From Rhodopseudomonas infernalis (lineage in GTDB: Bacteria; Pseudomonadota; Alphaproteobacteria; Rhizobiales; Xanthobacteraceae): DNA of 44,248 bases. The notes under the pieces are model-generated. The model made no database searches. It was not told where the DNA came from and saw only the letters and a program-made list of their open reading frames with translations. Made by a program: the position numbers and the translations under genes. Positions within the stretch are counted from its first letter, which is position 1. Each line of letters opens with the position of its first letter. Shown piece after piece: positions 1 through 8,300 of the stretch. The stretch spans positions 1 to 44,248 of the forward strand of contig NZ_JAJNAL010000040.1 in assembly GCF_022271405.1 (NCBI RefSeq), in the 5' to 3' direction.

Positions 1-29
1 CGCGCAGCCACTCTCGGCCGCGCGGCGGC

Positions 30-91
30 GCCCCCTCACCCGGATCGCATCTTGCGATGCGATCCGACCTCTCCCCACGCGCGGGAGAGGT
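30..91. repeat. Dispersed double-hairpin repeat downstream of nusB
   Basis: Two adjacent perfect inverted repeats lie just past the nusB stop: 11-base arms at 41-51 and 56-66 with a 4-base loop, and 8-base arms CCTCTCCC (68-75) and GGGAGAGG (83-90). The layout resembles short intergenic palindromes that occur in many copies in Bradyrhizobium/Rhodopseudomonas genomes. That copy number is recollection, not something visible here. It could act as a terminator for the leftward operon, but there is no T-run. Confidence 0.55.
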
Positions 92-128
92 TACGCCGAG
101 TCGGTCGCACCGCTGCGGCCCAATAGGC

Positions 129-650
129 TCAGCGCGTAAACTCGTCCGCCCGAAACTGCCGCGCGATCTGGTCGAGCACGGCGTTGACCATGCCGGTCTC
201 GTCCTTCTCGACGAAGGCGTGGGCGACGTCGACATACTCGGAGACCACGACGCGCGCCGGAATGTCCTTGCGGTGTTCGAGTTCGTAGGCGCCGGCGCGC
301 ATCACGGCGCGCAGGATGGCGTCGATCCGCGCCAGCGGCCAACCCTTGGCCAGCGCTTCGTCGATCAGCGGATCGAGCTTCTTCTGGTCGCGCACCACGC
401 CCGACACGACGTCGCGGAAGAACGCGGCTTCCGCCGGCAGATATTGATCGCCCTCGACCTCGTTGCCGATCCAGTGGCTCTCGAATTCGGCGAAGGTGTC
501 GTCGATCCCGGCGCCGCCGACGTCCATCTGGTACAGCGCCTGCACGGCGGCGAGCCGGGCCGCGCCGCGGCGGTTGGCCTTGCGCTCGCCAGGCTTTTTA
601 TCGCCCGGCTTGGACTGCGGCTTGAACGGTTTGCGGGGTTGCTCGGCCAT
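129..650 (-). CDS. nusB: Transcription antitermination factor NusB
   Basis: NusB binds boxA RNA together with S10 (NusE) and helps rRNA operon antitermination. The 173-residue protein has a basic, low-complexity N-terminal tail (about residues 1-30, rich in K, P and R) followed by the all-helical NusB fold beginning at the motif RRGAARLAAVQALYQ. It ends with the family-typical VVSEYVDVAHAF segment and a conserved FVNAVLD-like helix (here MVNAVLD). The start is the ATG at 650, which leaves 2 bases after the ribH stop, so the two are almost certainly cotranscribed and coupled. ribH-nusB adjacency is common across bacteria. Confidence 0.96.
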   Translation of the reverse strand: MAEQPRKPFKPQSKPGDKKPGERKANRRGAARLAAVQALYQMDVGGAGIDDTFAEFESHWIGNEVEGDQYLPAEAAFFRDVVSGVVRDQKKLDPLIDEALAKGWPLARIDAILRAVMRAGAYELEHRKDIPARVVVSEYVDVAHAFVEKDETGMVNAVLDQIARQFRADEFTR

Positions 651-652
651 CG

Positions 653-1144
653 TCAGGCTTTCGCCAGCCGGCGCTTGATCCGCACCATCGCCAGCGCGGC
701 CCGCGCGGCATCGCCGCCCTTGTTGAGGTCGCCGGGCTTGGCCCGCGCCCACGCCTGCTCGTCGTTGTTGACGGTGATGATGCCGTTGCCGAGCGGAAAC
801 TTTCGCGCGACGCTGAGGTCCATCAGCGCCCGCGCCGACTCCATCGACACGATCTCGAAATGGATGGTCTCGCCGCGCACCACGCAGCCGAGCGCAATCG
901 CCGCGTCGTAAGGCTTGCCGGCGGCCTCCGCCGCCTCGATCGCGATCGCGACCGCCGCGGGAATCTCCAGCGCGCCCGGCACGGTCAGCACATCGTGGGT
1001 CGCGCCGGCGGCCTTCAGCTCGGCGACCGCGCCCTCGAGCAGGGCGTCCTGGATGTCGTCATAGAACCGCGCCTCGACGATCAGGACGCGCGCGCCCGAA
1101 ATGTCGGTCTGGTCTTTCAAGGGAGCGCGCCGCGCGTCTGCCAT
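653..1144 (-). CDS. ribH: 6,7-dimethyl-8-ribityllumazine synthase
   Basis: RibH condenses 5-amino-6-ribitylaminouracil with 3,4-dihydroxy-2-butanone 4-phosphate, the penultimate step of riboflavin synthesis. The 163-residue protein shows the phosphate/substrate motifs [24 protein letters not shown] (catalytic His in this segment) and the C-terminal [13 protein letters not shown]. The chosen start is the ATG at 1144. A longer open frame to 1249 runs into a palindromic repeat and is unlikely to be translated. It is followed two bases later by nusB and preceded by ribE across a 139-base gap holding the palindrome. Confidence 0.96.
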   Translation of the reverse strand: MADARRAPLKDQTDISGARVLIVEARFYDDIQDALLEGAVAELKAAGATHDVLTVPGALEIPAAVAIAIEAAEAAGKPYDAAIALGCVVRGETIHFEIVSMESARALMDLSVARKFPLGNGIITVNNDEQAWARAKPGDLNKGGDAARAALAMVRIKRRLAKA

Positions 1145-1163
1145 GGGTTGATCCTGGTTTGTC

Positions 1164-1263
1164 GTCATGGCCGGGCTCGACCCGGCAATCCATCTGCCTC
1201 GGTCGGAAGATGGACGCGTTCTTGTTAAGAGGATGGATGCGCGGGTCAAGCCCGCGCATGACG
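1164..1263. repeat. Long palindromic repeat, type A, between ribE and ribH
   Basis: The left half (1164-1193) begins GTCATGGCCGGGCTCGACCC. The right half (1231-1263) is its imperfect reverse complement and ends in CGGGTCAAGCCCGCGCATGAC. A second member sits at 3611-3697. Both lie between same-strand genes, so they could form mRNA hairpins that modulate operon read-through or stability. The family looks like a REP-type dispersed element. Confidence 0.75.
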
Positions 1264-1283
1264 TCGAGATGTGTATCTGCCGC

Positions 1284-1892
1284 CTATTTCATCTCGCTCA
1301 ACCGCGCCGCATAGCGGGCCATCAGGTCGACCTCGATATTGACCGCGGCGCCGACCTGCCAGCCGCCCAGAATGGTGGCGCTCAGCGTGTGCGGGATGAT
1401 CAGCACCGAGAACCGCGTGCCCTCGACCGTGTTGACCGTCAGCGAGGTGCCATCGAGCGTCACCGAGCCCTTCGGGGCGATGAAGCGTGCCAGCTCGCGC
1501 GAGGCCTCCAGCGTGAACCGCGCCATGTCCGGCAGCTCCTCGCGCGCCACGATGGTGGCAACGCCGTCGACATGGCCGGTGACGATATGGCCGCCGAGCT
1601 CGTCGCCGATCTTCAGCGCGCGCTCGAGGTTGAGCCGTGTGCCGGCGGTCCAGCCGTTGGCTGTGGTCATGGCCAGCGTCTCGGCGCCGGCATCGACCTC
1701 GTACCAGGTTGTGCCGCCGTCGACGCCCGAGCCGACCACGGTCATGCAGATGCCGTTGCTGGCGATCGATGCGCCGTCGACGATGGTCGACTGATCATAG
1801 GCGCAGCGGATGCGCAGCCGGTGCAATTGCCCCTGCGCAACTGGCCTGACGGTTTCGATCTCGCCGATGTCGGTGACGATGCCGGTGAACAT
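1284..1892 (-). CDS. ribE: Riboflavin synthase, alpha chain
   Basis: This enzyme dismutates two 6,7-dimethyl-8-ribityllumazine molecules to riboflavin. The 202-residue protein begins with the diagnostic MFTGIV and consists of two tandem lumazine-binding barrels, about residues 1-97 and 98-195, the second marked by [10 protein letters not shown]. Only 10 bases separate it from the ribD stop, so ribD-ribE are one transcript. The symbol ribE (ribC in some nomenclatures) is used for the alpha-type synthase here, as ribH is used for lumazine synthase. No FMN riboswitch was seen upstream. Confidence 0.96.
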   Translation of the reverse strand: MFTGIVTDIGEIETVRPVAQGQLHRLRIRCAYDQSTIVDGASIASNGICMTVVGSGVDGGTTWYEVDAGAETLAMTTANGWTAGTRLNLERALKIGDELGGHIVTGHVDGVATIVAREELPDMARFTLEASRELARFIAPKGSVTLDGTSLTVNTVEGTRFSVLIIPHTLSATILGGWQVGAAVNIEVDLMARYAARLSEMK

Positions 1893-1902
1893 GCGGGGCC
1901 TC

Positions 1903-3084
1903 TCAAGTCCGGTCGTAAATGGTGAGCGTGTCGTCGCCGATACGCTCGCAGCTGCGTTCGCGCCAGTCCGGCGCAGCGGTGATAGCGGTCAGCGGCACGC
2001 CGTCCAGCGCTTTGAGACCGCCCTCGCCGATCGGCGCCGGACCGCGCAGCAGCCAGATCTCGTCGGCGAGCTTGCCGGCGACGATCGCGCGCGCCGTCTG
2101 CGCACCGCCTTCGATCAGCAAGCGCGTCACGCCCTTGGCCGACAGCGCGCGCAGCACCGCCGGCAGATCCAGCCCGGGCGTGTCGGCGCAATCGGCGACG
2201 TGGATTACTTCGGCGCCGGCGGCGCCCAGTCGCATCGCGCTGGCGGCTTCGGCGATTTCGGACGCCATCAGCCACAGCGGCGTCTGCCGCGCCGAATGCA
2301 CCAGCTTGCTGTCGCCCGAGATGCGCAGGCTGCGGTCCAGCACCACGCGGATCGGCGAGAGCGCCGCCATGCCAGGAAGCCGGCAAGTCAATTCCGGATC
2401 GTCGGCCAGCACCGTGCCGATGCCGACCAGAATCGCATCCGACTGCGCGCGCAACAGATGCACCCGCGCCCGCGCCGCTTCGCCTGTGATCGCCACCGGC
2501 TTGCGGCCGGCGGCGGCGATCCGGTCGTCGGCCGACACCGCCAGCTTGAGCACGACATGCGGCCGCTGCTCGCGGACCCGCAGCAGATGCCCGGCATGGT
2601 CGCGCGCGGCCTCGCCGGCACACAGCCCGACCTCGACCGCGATGCCGGCGTCGCGCAGCCGGGCATGGCCCTGCCCGCCGACCAGCGGATTGGGATCCTC
2701 GATCGCCGACACCACCCGCGCAACGCCGGCCGCGACGATCGCGTCGGCGCAAGGCGGCGATCGGCCGTGATGCGAGCATGGCTCCAGTGTCACATACAAA
2801 GTCGCACCGCGCGCAGCCTCGCCGGCTCGCCGCAGCGCCTCGACCTCGGCATGCGGGCGGCCGCCGTCCTGGGTCCAGCCACGGCCGACGATGACGCCGT
2901 CCTTGACCAGCACCGCGCCTACCGCCGGATTGGTACCGGTGCGGCCAAGGCCGCGGCGGCCCAGCGTCAGCGCCAGCTGCATGTAACGGTGATCAGCGGC
3001 GTCGCTCGGCGTCGCCTGCGCTTTCGCGGCCTTCTCGGCGGCCAGCCGGGCGCCGTATTGCTCTTCCAGGATGCGGAAGATCAT
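1903..3084 (-). CDS. ribD: Bifunctional riboflavin deaminase/reductase RibD
   Basis: RibD deaminates the pyrimidine ring and reduces the ribosyl side chain in riboflavin synthesis. In this 393-residue protein the deaminase domain carries the zinc ligands H78 (HAE), C103 (PCSHHG) and C112 (PPC), with the family's 25- and 9-residue spacings. The reductase domain follows from about residue 180. The N-terminus is about 34 residues longer than the usual MxxAL start. I keep the ATG at 3084 because it overlaps the nrdR stop as ATGA, typical of coupling. Starting at M35 is the alternative. Confidence 0.94.
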   Translation of the reverse strand: MIFRILEEQYGARLAAEKAAKAQATPSDAADHRYMQLALTLGRRGLGRTGTNPAVGAVLVKDGVIVGRGWTQDGGRPHAEVEALRRAGEAARGATLYVTLEPCSHHGRSPPCADAIVAAGVARVVSAIEDPNPLVGGQGHARLRDAGIAVEVGLCAGEAARDHAGHLLRVREQRPHVVLKLAVSADDRIAAAGRKPVAITGEAARARVHLLRAQSDAILVGIGTVLADDPELTCRLPGMAALSPIRVVLDRSLRISGDSKLVHSARQTPLWLMASEIAEAASAMRLGAAGAEVIHVADCADTPGLDLPAVLRALSAKGVTRLLIEGGAQTARAIVAGKLADEIWLLRGPAPIGEGGLKALDGVPLTAITAAPDWRERSCERIGDDTLTIYDRT

Positions 3085-3563
3085 TTGCGGACCAGCGCCG
3101 ACCGGATCTCATCTTCATTGGTGAGTTCGCCGAGCACGGCTTCGAAATCCTTGGCCTCGCGAAAATTGCGATACACCGAGGCGAAGCGCACATAGGCGAC
3201 GTCGTCGAGCTTGCGCAGATGATCCATCACGATCTCGCCGATCGTCTCCGACGAGATGTCCGCCTCGCCGCCGCTTTCCAGCTCGCGGACGATCGCCGAC
3301 ACCATCTGCTCGACCCGCTCCGGCTCGACCGGCCGCTTGCGCAACGAGATCTGCACCGAGCGCACCAGCTTATCGCGGTCGAACGGCACGCGGCGGCCGT
3401 TGCGCTTGATGACGGTGAGTTCGCGGAGCTGCACCCGCTCGAAGGTGGTGAAGCGGAAATTGCACGCCACGCATACCCGCCGCCGCCGGATCACCGAGGA
3501 GTCCTCGGTCGGCCGGCTATCCTTCACCTGGGTATCGAGGCTGTTGCAGTTCGGGCAGCGCAT
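3081..3563 (-). CDS. nrdR: Transcriptional repressor NrdR
   Basis: NrdR is the ATP-cone/zinc-ribbon repressor of ribonucleotide reductase genes. The 160-residue protein has the N-terminal zinc ribbon with C3, C6, C31 and C34 (MRCPNC and CVAC), then the ATP-cone (about 49-139) beginning [16 protein letters not shown]. Length and domain order match the family. It overlaps ribD by 4 bases, and the nrdR-ribD arrangement is conserved in many alphaproteobacteria. NrdR boxes would be expected at nrd operons elsewhere. None was identified here. Confidence 0.97.
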   Translation of the reverse strand: MRCPNCNSLDTQVKDSRPTEDSSVIRRRRVCVACNFRFTTFERVQLRELTVIKRNGRRVPFDRDKLVRSVQISLRKRPVEPERVEQMVSAIVRELESGGEADISSETIGEIVMDHLRKLDDVAYVRFASVYRNFREAKDFEAVLGELTNEDEIRSALVRK

Positions 3564-3610
3564 CGCGACGCGTCCTCAGAGCCTTGCCAAGGGGATCAGC
3601 CCCCTCGTTC

Positions 3611-3697
3611 GTCATGGCCGGGCTCGTCCCGGCCATCCACGCCTTTTTCCCTTCCAACGCTCAAGGCGTGGATGCCCGGGACAAGCCCGGGCATGAC
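3611..3697. repeat. Long palindromic repeat, type A, between glyA and nrdR
   Basis: The arms at 3611-3643 and 3665-3697 are near-perfect reverse complements of 33 bases each, starting GTCATGGCCGGGCTCGTCCC and ending GGGACAAGCCCGGGCATGAC, around a 21-base loop. It is the same family as 1164-1263. Being downstream of glyA on the transcribed strand it may terminate glyA or stabilise its 3' end. The neighbouring GTAATTAATTAC palindrome (3702-3713) overlaps the glyA stop codon. Confidence 0.8.
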
Positions 3698-3710
3698 GGG
3701 CGGTAATTAA

Positions 3711-5012
3711 TTACTGATAGATCGGGAAGCGGTCGGTCAATTCCTTGACGCGCTGCCTCACCGAAGCTTCCACCAGCGGCGCGGCGCCTTCCGGCGATTG
3801 CGCAATGGCGTTCAGCACTTCGGCGATCAAGTTACCAACCTGCTGGAACTCGGCGACACCGAATCCGCGGGTCGTCGCCGCCGGGGTGCCAAGGCGCAGG
3901 CCCGAGGTGACGAACGGCTTCTCCGGGTCGAACGGGATACCGTTCTTGTTGCAGGTGATGGCCGCGCGGACCAGCGCCTTCTCGGAGACGTTGCCCTTCA
4001 GCCCCTTCGGCCGCAGGTCGACCAGCATGAGGTGATTATCGGTGCCGCCGGAGACCAGATCGAAGCCGGCCGCACGCAGCGTTTCCGCAAGCGCCTTCGC
4101 GTTTTCGACGACATTCTTCGTGTAGACCTTGAAGTCGGGCTGCAGCGCTTCCTTGAACGCGACCGCCTTGGCGGCGATGACGTGCATCAGCGGCCCGCCC
4201 TGCAGGCCGGGGAAGATCGCCGAGTTGAACTTCTTGGCCAGCGCCTCGTCGTTGGTGAGGATCAGGCCGCCGCGCGGGCCACGCAGCGACTTGTGAGTCG
4301 TCGTGGTGGTGACGTGGGCGTGCGGCACCGGCGAGGCGTGCACGCCGCCCGCCACCAGGCCGGCGAAATGCGCCATGTCGACCATGAAATACGCCCCGAC
4401 GCTGTCGGCGATCTCACGGAAGCGCTTGAAGTCCCAGGCGCGCGGATAGGCCGAGCCGCCGGCGATGATCAGCTTCGGTTTGGTTTCCTCGGCCAGCTTG
4501 GCGACCGCATCCATGTCGATCATCTGGTCCTCGCGGCGCACCGTGTAGTGCACCGGCTTGAACCACTTGCCGCTCATGTTGACCGGAGCGCCGTGGGTGA
4601 GATGGCCGCCGGCGGCGAGATCGAGGCCCATGAAGGTATCGCCGGGCTGCAGCAGCGCCAGAAACACCGCCTGGTTCATCTGGCTTCCGGAATTCGGCTG
4701 GACGTTGGCGAAGGCCGCGCCGAACAGCTTCTTGGCACGATCGATCGCCAGGTTCTCGGCGACGTCGACGAATTCGCAGCCGCCGTAATAGCGATGGCCC
4801 GGATAGCCCTCGGCGTATTTGTTGGTCATCACCGAGCCCTGCGCTTCCAGCACCGCGCGGCTGACGATGTTCTCGGAGGCGATCAGCTCGACCTCGTGGC
4901 GCTGGCGGCCGAGTTCACCCTTGATCGCGGCGGCGATCTCGGGATCGGCCTGCTCGAGCGAGGCGGAGAAGAAACTGTCGGGCGCGGAAGCGTGCTTGGC
5001 TGATGTGCTCAT
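3711..5012 (-). CDS. glyA: Serine hydroxymethyltransferase
   Basis: GlyA is the PLP enzyme that interconverts serine + tetrahydrofolate with glycine + 5,10-methylene-THF, the main one-carbon source. The 433-residue protein carries the PLP-lysine motif [16 protein letters not shown] with Schiff-base lysine K241, plus [14 protein letters not shown] and SGSQMNQAV. The ATG at 5012 is preceded by a GGAG element. A GTG at 5027 would add five residues. The neighbour is nrdR, 147 bases downstream across a palindrome. The 217 bases to the next operator (5013-5229) hold no gene I can support. Confidence 0.97.
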   Translation of the reverse strand: MSTSAKHASAPDSFFSASLEQADPEIAAAIKGELGRQRHEVELIASENIVSRAVLEAQGSVMTNKYAEGYPGHRYYGGCEFVDVAENLAIDRAKKLFGAAFANVQPNSGSQMNQAVFLALLQPGDTFMGLDLAAGGHLTHGAPVNMSGKWFKPVHYTVRREDQMIDMDAVAKLAEETKPKLIIAGGSAYPRAWDFKRFREIADSVGAYFMVDMAHFAGLVAGGVHASPVPHAHVTTTTTHKSLRGPRGGLILTNDEALAKKFNSAIFPGLQGGPLMHVIAAKAVAFKEALQPDFKVYTKNVVENAKALAETLRAAGFDLVSGGTDNHLMLVDLRPKGLKGNVSEKALVRAAITCNKNGIPFDPEKPFVTSGLRLGTPAATTRGFGVAEFQQVGNLIAEVLNAIAQSPEGAAPLVEASVRQRVKELTDRFPIYQ

Positions 5013-5229
5013 GGGCAAAGTCTCCACCGCCGCAGCCGGTTCAGCCGGTGCGAGCGGTTACAGGATAGCGGTTCGGAAGCGGCGGGTGCCGCATAGCACA
5101 TCCGGACCGCCCGGCCAAGGATCTGAACCAGCTCTCTGCCAATCCTTTGCGGCAAGTTGGGCAGTCCAGGACCAGATGTGGTGGCTGCGAGCCGTTTGCA
5201 CGGGGCCAGCAAGGACTTCCCTTGCACCA

Positions 5230-5274
5230 GAGCGAGGTGGAATATACCTGATTAGGAACCAAGGAACCTCGCTC
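5230..5274 (+). promoter_or_regulatory. Inverted repeat abutting the vapB start codon
   Basis: Perfect 9-base arms GAGCGAGGT (5230-5238) and ACCTCGCTC (5266-5274) enclose 27 bases, and the right arm ends at the base before the vapB ATG. The putative ribosome binding site AAGGA (5261-5265) sits in the loop. A short direct repeat AGGAACC occurs at 5254 and 5262. VapB/VapBC complexes usually autorepress by binding palindromes here, so this is a good operator candidate. It could alternatively be an mRNA hairpin controlling initiation. Confidence 0.6.
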
Positions 5275-5529
5275 ATGGCACTCAGCATCAAGGATCCCGA
5301 AACTGAGCGGCTGGCGCGCAATCTCGCGCAAGCCACTGGCGAAACCATCACTCAGGCGACCAAGCGCGCTTTGGAAGAACGGCTTCGCCGGGTTGGCGGA
5401 GCGTCCCGCCGATCGGAATTGCTCGAGGACATGGCGGCCATCCGCCTTCGTTGGAGCGCGCTGCCGGTCGCCGACGGCCGGACCGCGGACGACATCGTCG
5501 GCTACGATGACGATGGATTGCCGCGCTGA
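5275..5529 (+). CDS. vapB: VapB-type antitoxin (Rv0623/PSK family)
   Basis: An 84-residue antitoxin that would neutralise the adjacent PIN-domain nuclease and repress the operon. The N-terminal half (MALSIKDPETERLARNLAQ, then TGETITQATKRAL) matches the Rv0623-like VapB DNA-binding/dimer region. The C-terminal TADDIVGYDDDGLPR tail is the segment that normally inserts into the toxin active site. The ATG at 5275 is preceded by AAGGA at 9-base spacing. It overlaps vapC by one base (TGATG). Base composition is like the housekeeping neighbours, unlike the next two genes. Confidence 0.88.
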   Translation: MALSIKDPETERLARNLAQATGETITQATKRALEERLRRVGGASRRSELLEDMAAIRLRWSALPVADGRTADDIVGYDDDGLPR

Positions 5530-5909
5530 TGGTGATCGACACCTCCGCCATCGTCGCGATCGCGCTCAACGAGCCCGATGCGGCGGCTCTCGAAGCCCGG
5601 ATTGCGGACGATCCAGTTCGGCTGATCTCTGCTGCCACCGTGCTCGAAGCGACCATCGTTTTGGAAACGCGGCTCGGCGAGGCCGGCGGACGCGAGTTCG
5701 ACCTCTGGCTCCACAGGATCGCCGCCGACATCGTCCCGGTCGATGCCGAGCAGACCGAGACGGCGCGCCGCGCCTGGCGCCGCTACGGCAAAGGCCGGCA
5801 CCCGGCCGCACTGAACTACGGCGATTGCTTCGCCTACGCCCTGGCGACGACCCGCGGCGAACCGCTGCTGTACAAGAGCGAGGATTTTGCGAAGACGGAG
5901 GTCGGTTAG
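5529..5909 (+). CDS. vapC: VapC toxin, PIN-domain ribonuclease
   Basis: A 126-residue PIN-domain endoribonuclease, the toxin of the pair. Acidic metal-binding residues are all visible: D4 in MVIDTSAIVAI, E40 in VLEAT, D99 in NYGDCFAYALA and D119 near the C-terminus. Length is normal for VapC. Targets in this family are tRNAs or 23S rRNA, and which applies cannot be read from sequence. Translation is coupled to vapB through the one-base overlap, keeping antitoxin in excess. The gene appears intact. Confidence 0.9.
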   Translation: MVIDTSAIVAIALNEPDAAALEARIADDPVRLISAATVLEATIVLETRLGEAGGREFDLWLHRIAADIVPVDAEQTETARRAWRRYGKGRHPAALNYGDCFAYALATTRGEPLLYKSEDFAKTEVG

Positions 5910-5986
5910 AACGGCTTGTCGCGGCCGCCGCATATCGCTGCGCTCATGAGGCGCTACTATTGTCGGCCCGCCATCAAGCACGGTAG

Positions 5987-6751
5987 TCATTTGGGTTGTG
6001 GAAGAGCGGTTCCGGCAAGTACCTTTTTGAAAGATTCATTTATGCTGATCTTCTCATCTTCCCGCTCTTTAAATTGATTGTAGCGGTCGGATAAATCGTA
6101 AACGTATTCTGTGATAGCGTAGACGAATGCTTGTAAGTCTTCGGCATCCTGCCGACTTACCGTTATATCCTCTGGATGTGCAGCGAGATTTCTCACTGCG
6201 TTGAGGCTAATACTCCAATCATAAAGACGATCATCGATAATTGTCCTATCACGAAGCTCTTTTATTCCGGCATTCAACATAATACGCTTCGCCCGCGAGC
6301 GCACTTCTTCGCGCGGCTCATTTTCGGGTGTTGAATCTGACGCGTCTCTAATTTGTGGCGCTAATAGATCGCGACAGAGAGCCTCAAGAGCCCGACCTAA
6401 CATGACGCATGCAGCAATGTTTGCTCCAGCTTGGAGCGAACGATCAGCCTCAGTTAGGGATTGTGTCAGCGTGCGAGGAATTCGGCTGCTTACGAAAACT
6501 TTCGGAGGATCTGGATAAACCCGGACAACATCTGCATAAAAGTCACTTTCGGCCCCGAGATAGTTTTTGAACGAGATTTGCTCCGATCGCCCCACAAGTA
6601 TCGTTGTGCACCTTGGACACTTGCCGATCATCACCCGTTCACCGAAAGGCTCTCCAGCGTCATCGTCATACCACGACCGCTCGACGGCCGCAGACTGCTG
6701 AGCGCCCACCTTCGCCTTACATTGAGGGCAATCAACTATAAAAATCGCCAT
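5987..6751 (-). CDS. DUF4145-like protein: zinc ribbon plus HEPN domain
   Basis: A 254-residue soluble protein. Cysteine pairs C8/C11 (DCPQC) and C45/C48 (KCPRC) make an N-terminal zinc ribbon. The C-terminal half (about 95-225) reads like the DUF4145 HEPN fold, with LGRALEALCRDLL and the motif RNLAAH (R187, H192), an R-x4-H arrangement seen in HEPN ribonucleases. HEPN/DUF4145 domains often occur in toxin-antitoxin, restriction and other defence loci. Its DNA is visibly AT-richer than the flanks, suggesting transfer. It is divergent from the YaaC-like gene and convergent with vapC. RNase activity is inference. Confidence 0.72.
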   Translation of the reverse strand: MAIFIVDCPQCKAKVGAQQSAAVERSWYDDDAGEPFGERVMIGKCPRCTTILVGRSEQISFKNYLGAESDFYADVVRVYPDPPKVFVSSRIPRTLTQSLTEADRSLQAGANIAACVMLGRALEALCRDLLAPQIRDASDSTPENEPREEVRSRAKRIMLNAGIKELRDRTIIDDRLYDWSISLNAVRNLAAHPEDITVSRQDAEDLQAFVYAITEYVYDLSDRYNQFKEREDEKISINESFKKVLAGTALPQPK

Positions 6752-7114
6752 CGCTACACTTATATTGTCAAATACAGCTTATACTATCAAGTATGACGTC
6801 GGAGTTGCAAGCACATAAAGGCGACGCGGCCGACTACAACCTGCCCCATCCTACACTCCCTTCCCGTGCGGCGCCAAAACGCCGGACGCGGGCCAATACT
6901 GCCTAATTGGCGGGGAGACCATCCCGGTTCAGCGTATAGTGATGACGAATTAGCGCTTGGAACGATTGCAGCGACCCGTCGCCGCATCAGTGCAGGCGAG
7001 ATTCGGGATCAGTCAAATGATCAACCCCAGCGCAATCGATGCGCTCATATTGACTAGTTGCCGATTCAGCGTTTCACCCGCTACAGTATCTAGACACGAC
7101 ACCAAACTCTTCGC
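6752..7114. other. 363-base divergent intergenic region between the two islet genes
   Basis: This gap separates the divergent HEPN and YaaC-like genes and must hold both promoters. The HEPN-proximal end contains a 13-base direct repeat (listed separately). The middle has two short open frames (6793-6906, 37 codons, and 6866-7057, 63 codons) with no recognisable similarity or convincing ribosome binding site. They may be relics of an older gene or chance. Confidence 0.5.
6759..6790. promoter_or_regulatory. 13-base direct repeat upstream of the HEPN gene
   Basis: CTTATATTGTCAA (6759-6771) and CTTATACTATCAA (6778-6790) match at 11 of 13 positions with 19-base periodicity, starting eight bases upstream of the leftward HEPN start codon. 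On the minus strand each reads TTGAyArTATAAG, so the pair may be regulator half-sites or overlapping promoter elements. Confidence 0.45.
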
Positions 7115-8254
7115 TTGATCAAATTGCGATTTGCGACATTGGCTATTTCTTCTCTCAGAAGCATTCCGAAATCGGACGCCTCCCATCAAGTAATGCGAGG
7201 ACTACGATCGCTCACCGATATTTCTTACGTTACCGAACTTCTGTGCGCACGACATTCGCTTACCCTCGATCAAAAACGGAATGCGCGCGCTCAAGCCGAA
7301 TCGATACGATCTTGCCTTGAACAAGGGCTTGAGTATCGCGAAGCTGCATTGAAGTCTGATTACGCCCGACCAACTCTTGCGTACTACTCAACGATGTCCT
7401 TCGCCATTTGCGAAATTCTTCTTAAGCGAGACGGGAACTACAGGCTGCAAAGACTCCGACAGCAACATGGCCATCACGGCATCGACTTCTCGATTCCCGA
7501 CGTTAGGCAACACGAGAGTTTGTCAGCCGACCAATTGATCGCGATCCCCCGCCAAAGCGGGACATTTCCAGTTTGGTATGGGACATCCAATCACCGGCCG
7601 ATTTGGCGGAAGAAGACGTTTCGGAAAAGAGGAACGACCCGCGCCGGGATCACTCTCTTGCTAGCTGCACCACCTGAAACGCCTAAGCCACTGCCCCGCA
7701 CATCTCTTCTTGACTTAGCAAACGCCTGCCCTGCGCTCATATCTGAGAAGAATGAGCTTGGGTTGGACATAAGATTAGTCAGATCTACAATTGAGTGTAT
7801 CGTCGATGAAGACAGTGGTTACACAACCTGGTCGCTTATTATACATCCTGCACGCCCAGAGGTAGTTGAAGCGATCCACGAACAATGTCGGCTTGGATTG
7901 CGATGCCTTGACCTTGTTCAAGCGCAGCCATTCGACCAGGGTGGCGGATTTTATATTTCTGTCCCGAACGATTGCGACTACCTCGCGTTCGCTATACCCG
8001 GGGGGTATAGCGGCGATGGTGAAATTCTATTGCTTGATCTCAGAGAGAACGACCTGAACGAGTTCGGGATGTATTATTTGGCGTCGTACATTTCGGGTAT
8101 GTTTGCCAGGTACTACCCCGAATTATGGGAAAAATGCTCCGATAGCAGGAACAAGCTCTATCTGCTGATTGACGCCATGATGAACGCAGCTATCGAAAGA
8201 GCTCCGTTGCTTCTATTGGAAGAATTTAGAGAAGAAGCCTTTGTATTAGTCTGA
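7115..8254 (+). CDS. YaaC-like protein
   Basis: A 379-residue protein resembling the YaaC family (function unknown, named from Bacillus). The best matching region is the helix-rich stretch around residues 70-122 (LEYREAALKSDYARPTLAYY, then HG) and the C-terminal block LASYISGMFARYYPELWEKC at about 326-345. The start is uncertain. The TTG at 7115 follows an in-frame stop at 7091-7093, while an ATG at 7193 (M27) lacks a Shine-Dalgarno sequence. Base composition is AT-richer than the chromosome, like its divergent HEPN partner. The family assignment is moderate and the function is unknown. Confidence 0.62.
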   Translation: MIKLRFATLAISSLRSIPKSDASHQVMRGLRSLTDISYVTELLCARHSLTLDQKRNARAQAESIRSCLEQGLEYREAALKSDYARPTLAYYSTMSFAICEILLKRDGNYRLQRLRQQHGHHGIDFSIPDVRQHESLSADQLIAIPRQSGTFPVWYGTSNHRPIWRKKTFRKRGTTRAGITLLLAAPPETPKPLPRTSLLDLANACPALISEKNELGLDIRLVRSTIECIVDEDSGYTTWSLIIHPARPEVVEAIHEQCRLGLRCLDLVQAQPFDQGGGFYISVPNDCDYLAFAIPGGYSGDGEILLLDLRENDLNEFGMYYLASYISGMFARYYPELWEKCSDSRNKLYLLIDAMMNAAIERAPLLLLEEFREEAFVLV

Positions 8255-8300
8255 GATGTTAGCAAATCGATTTCTAGCGAACGGCTAATAGCTGCCGCCC

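Noticed and set aside
57-911. Rightward frame covering nusB and part of ribH
   Set aside because: Antisense shadow of two clearly identified genes on the minus strand.
1893-3084. FMN riboswitch before ribD/ribE
   Set aside because: Genes overlap or are 10 bases apart, leaving no room, and no FMN-type RNA motif was seen nearby.
6793-7057. Two short frames as islet genes
   Set aside because: No ribosome binding site, no similarity recognised, and they lie in the presumed promoter region.
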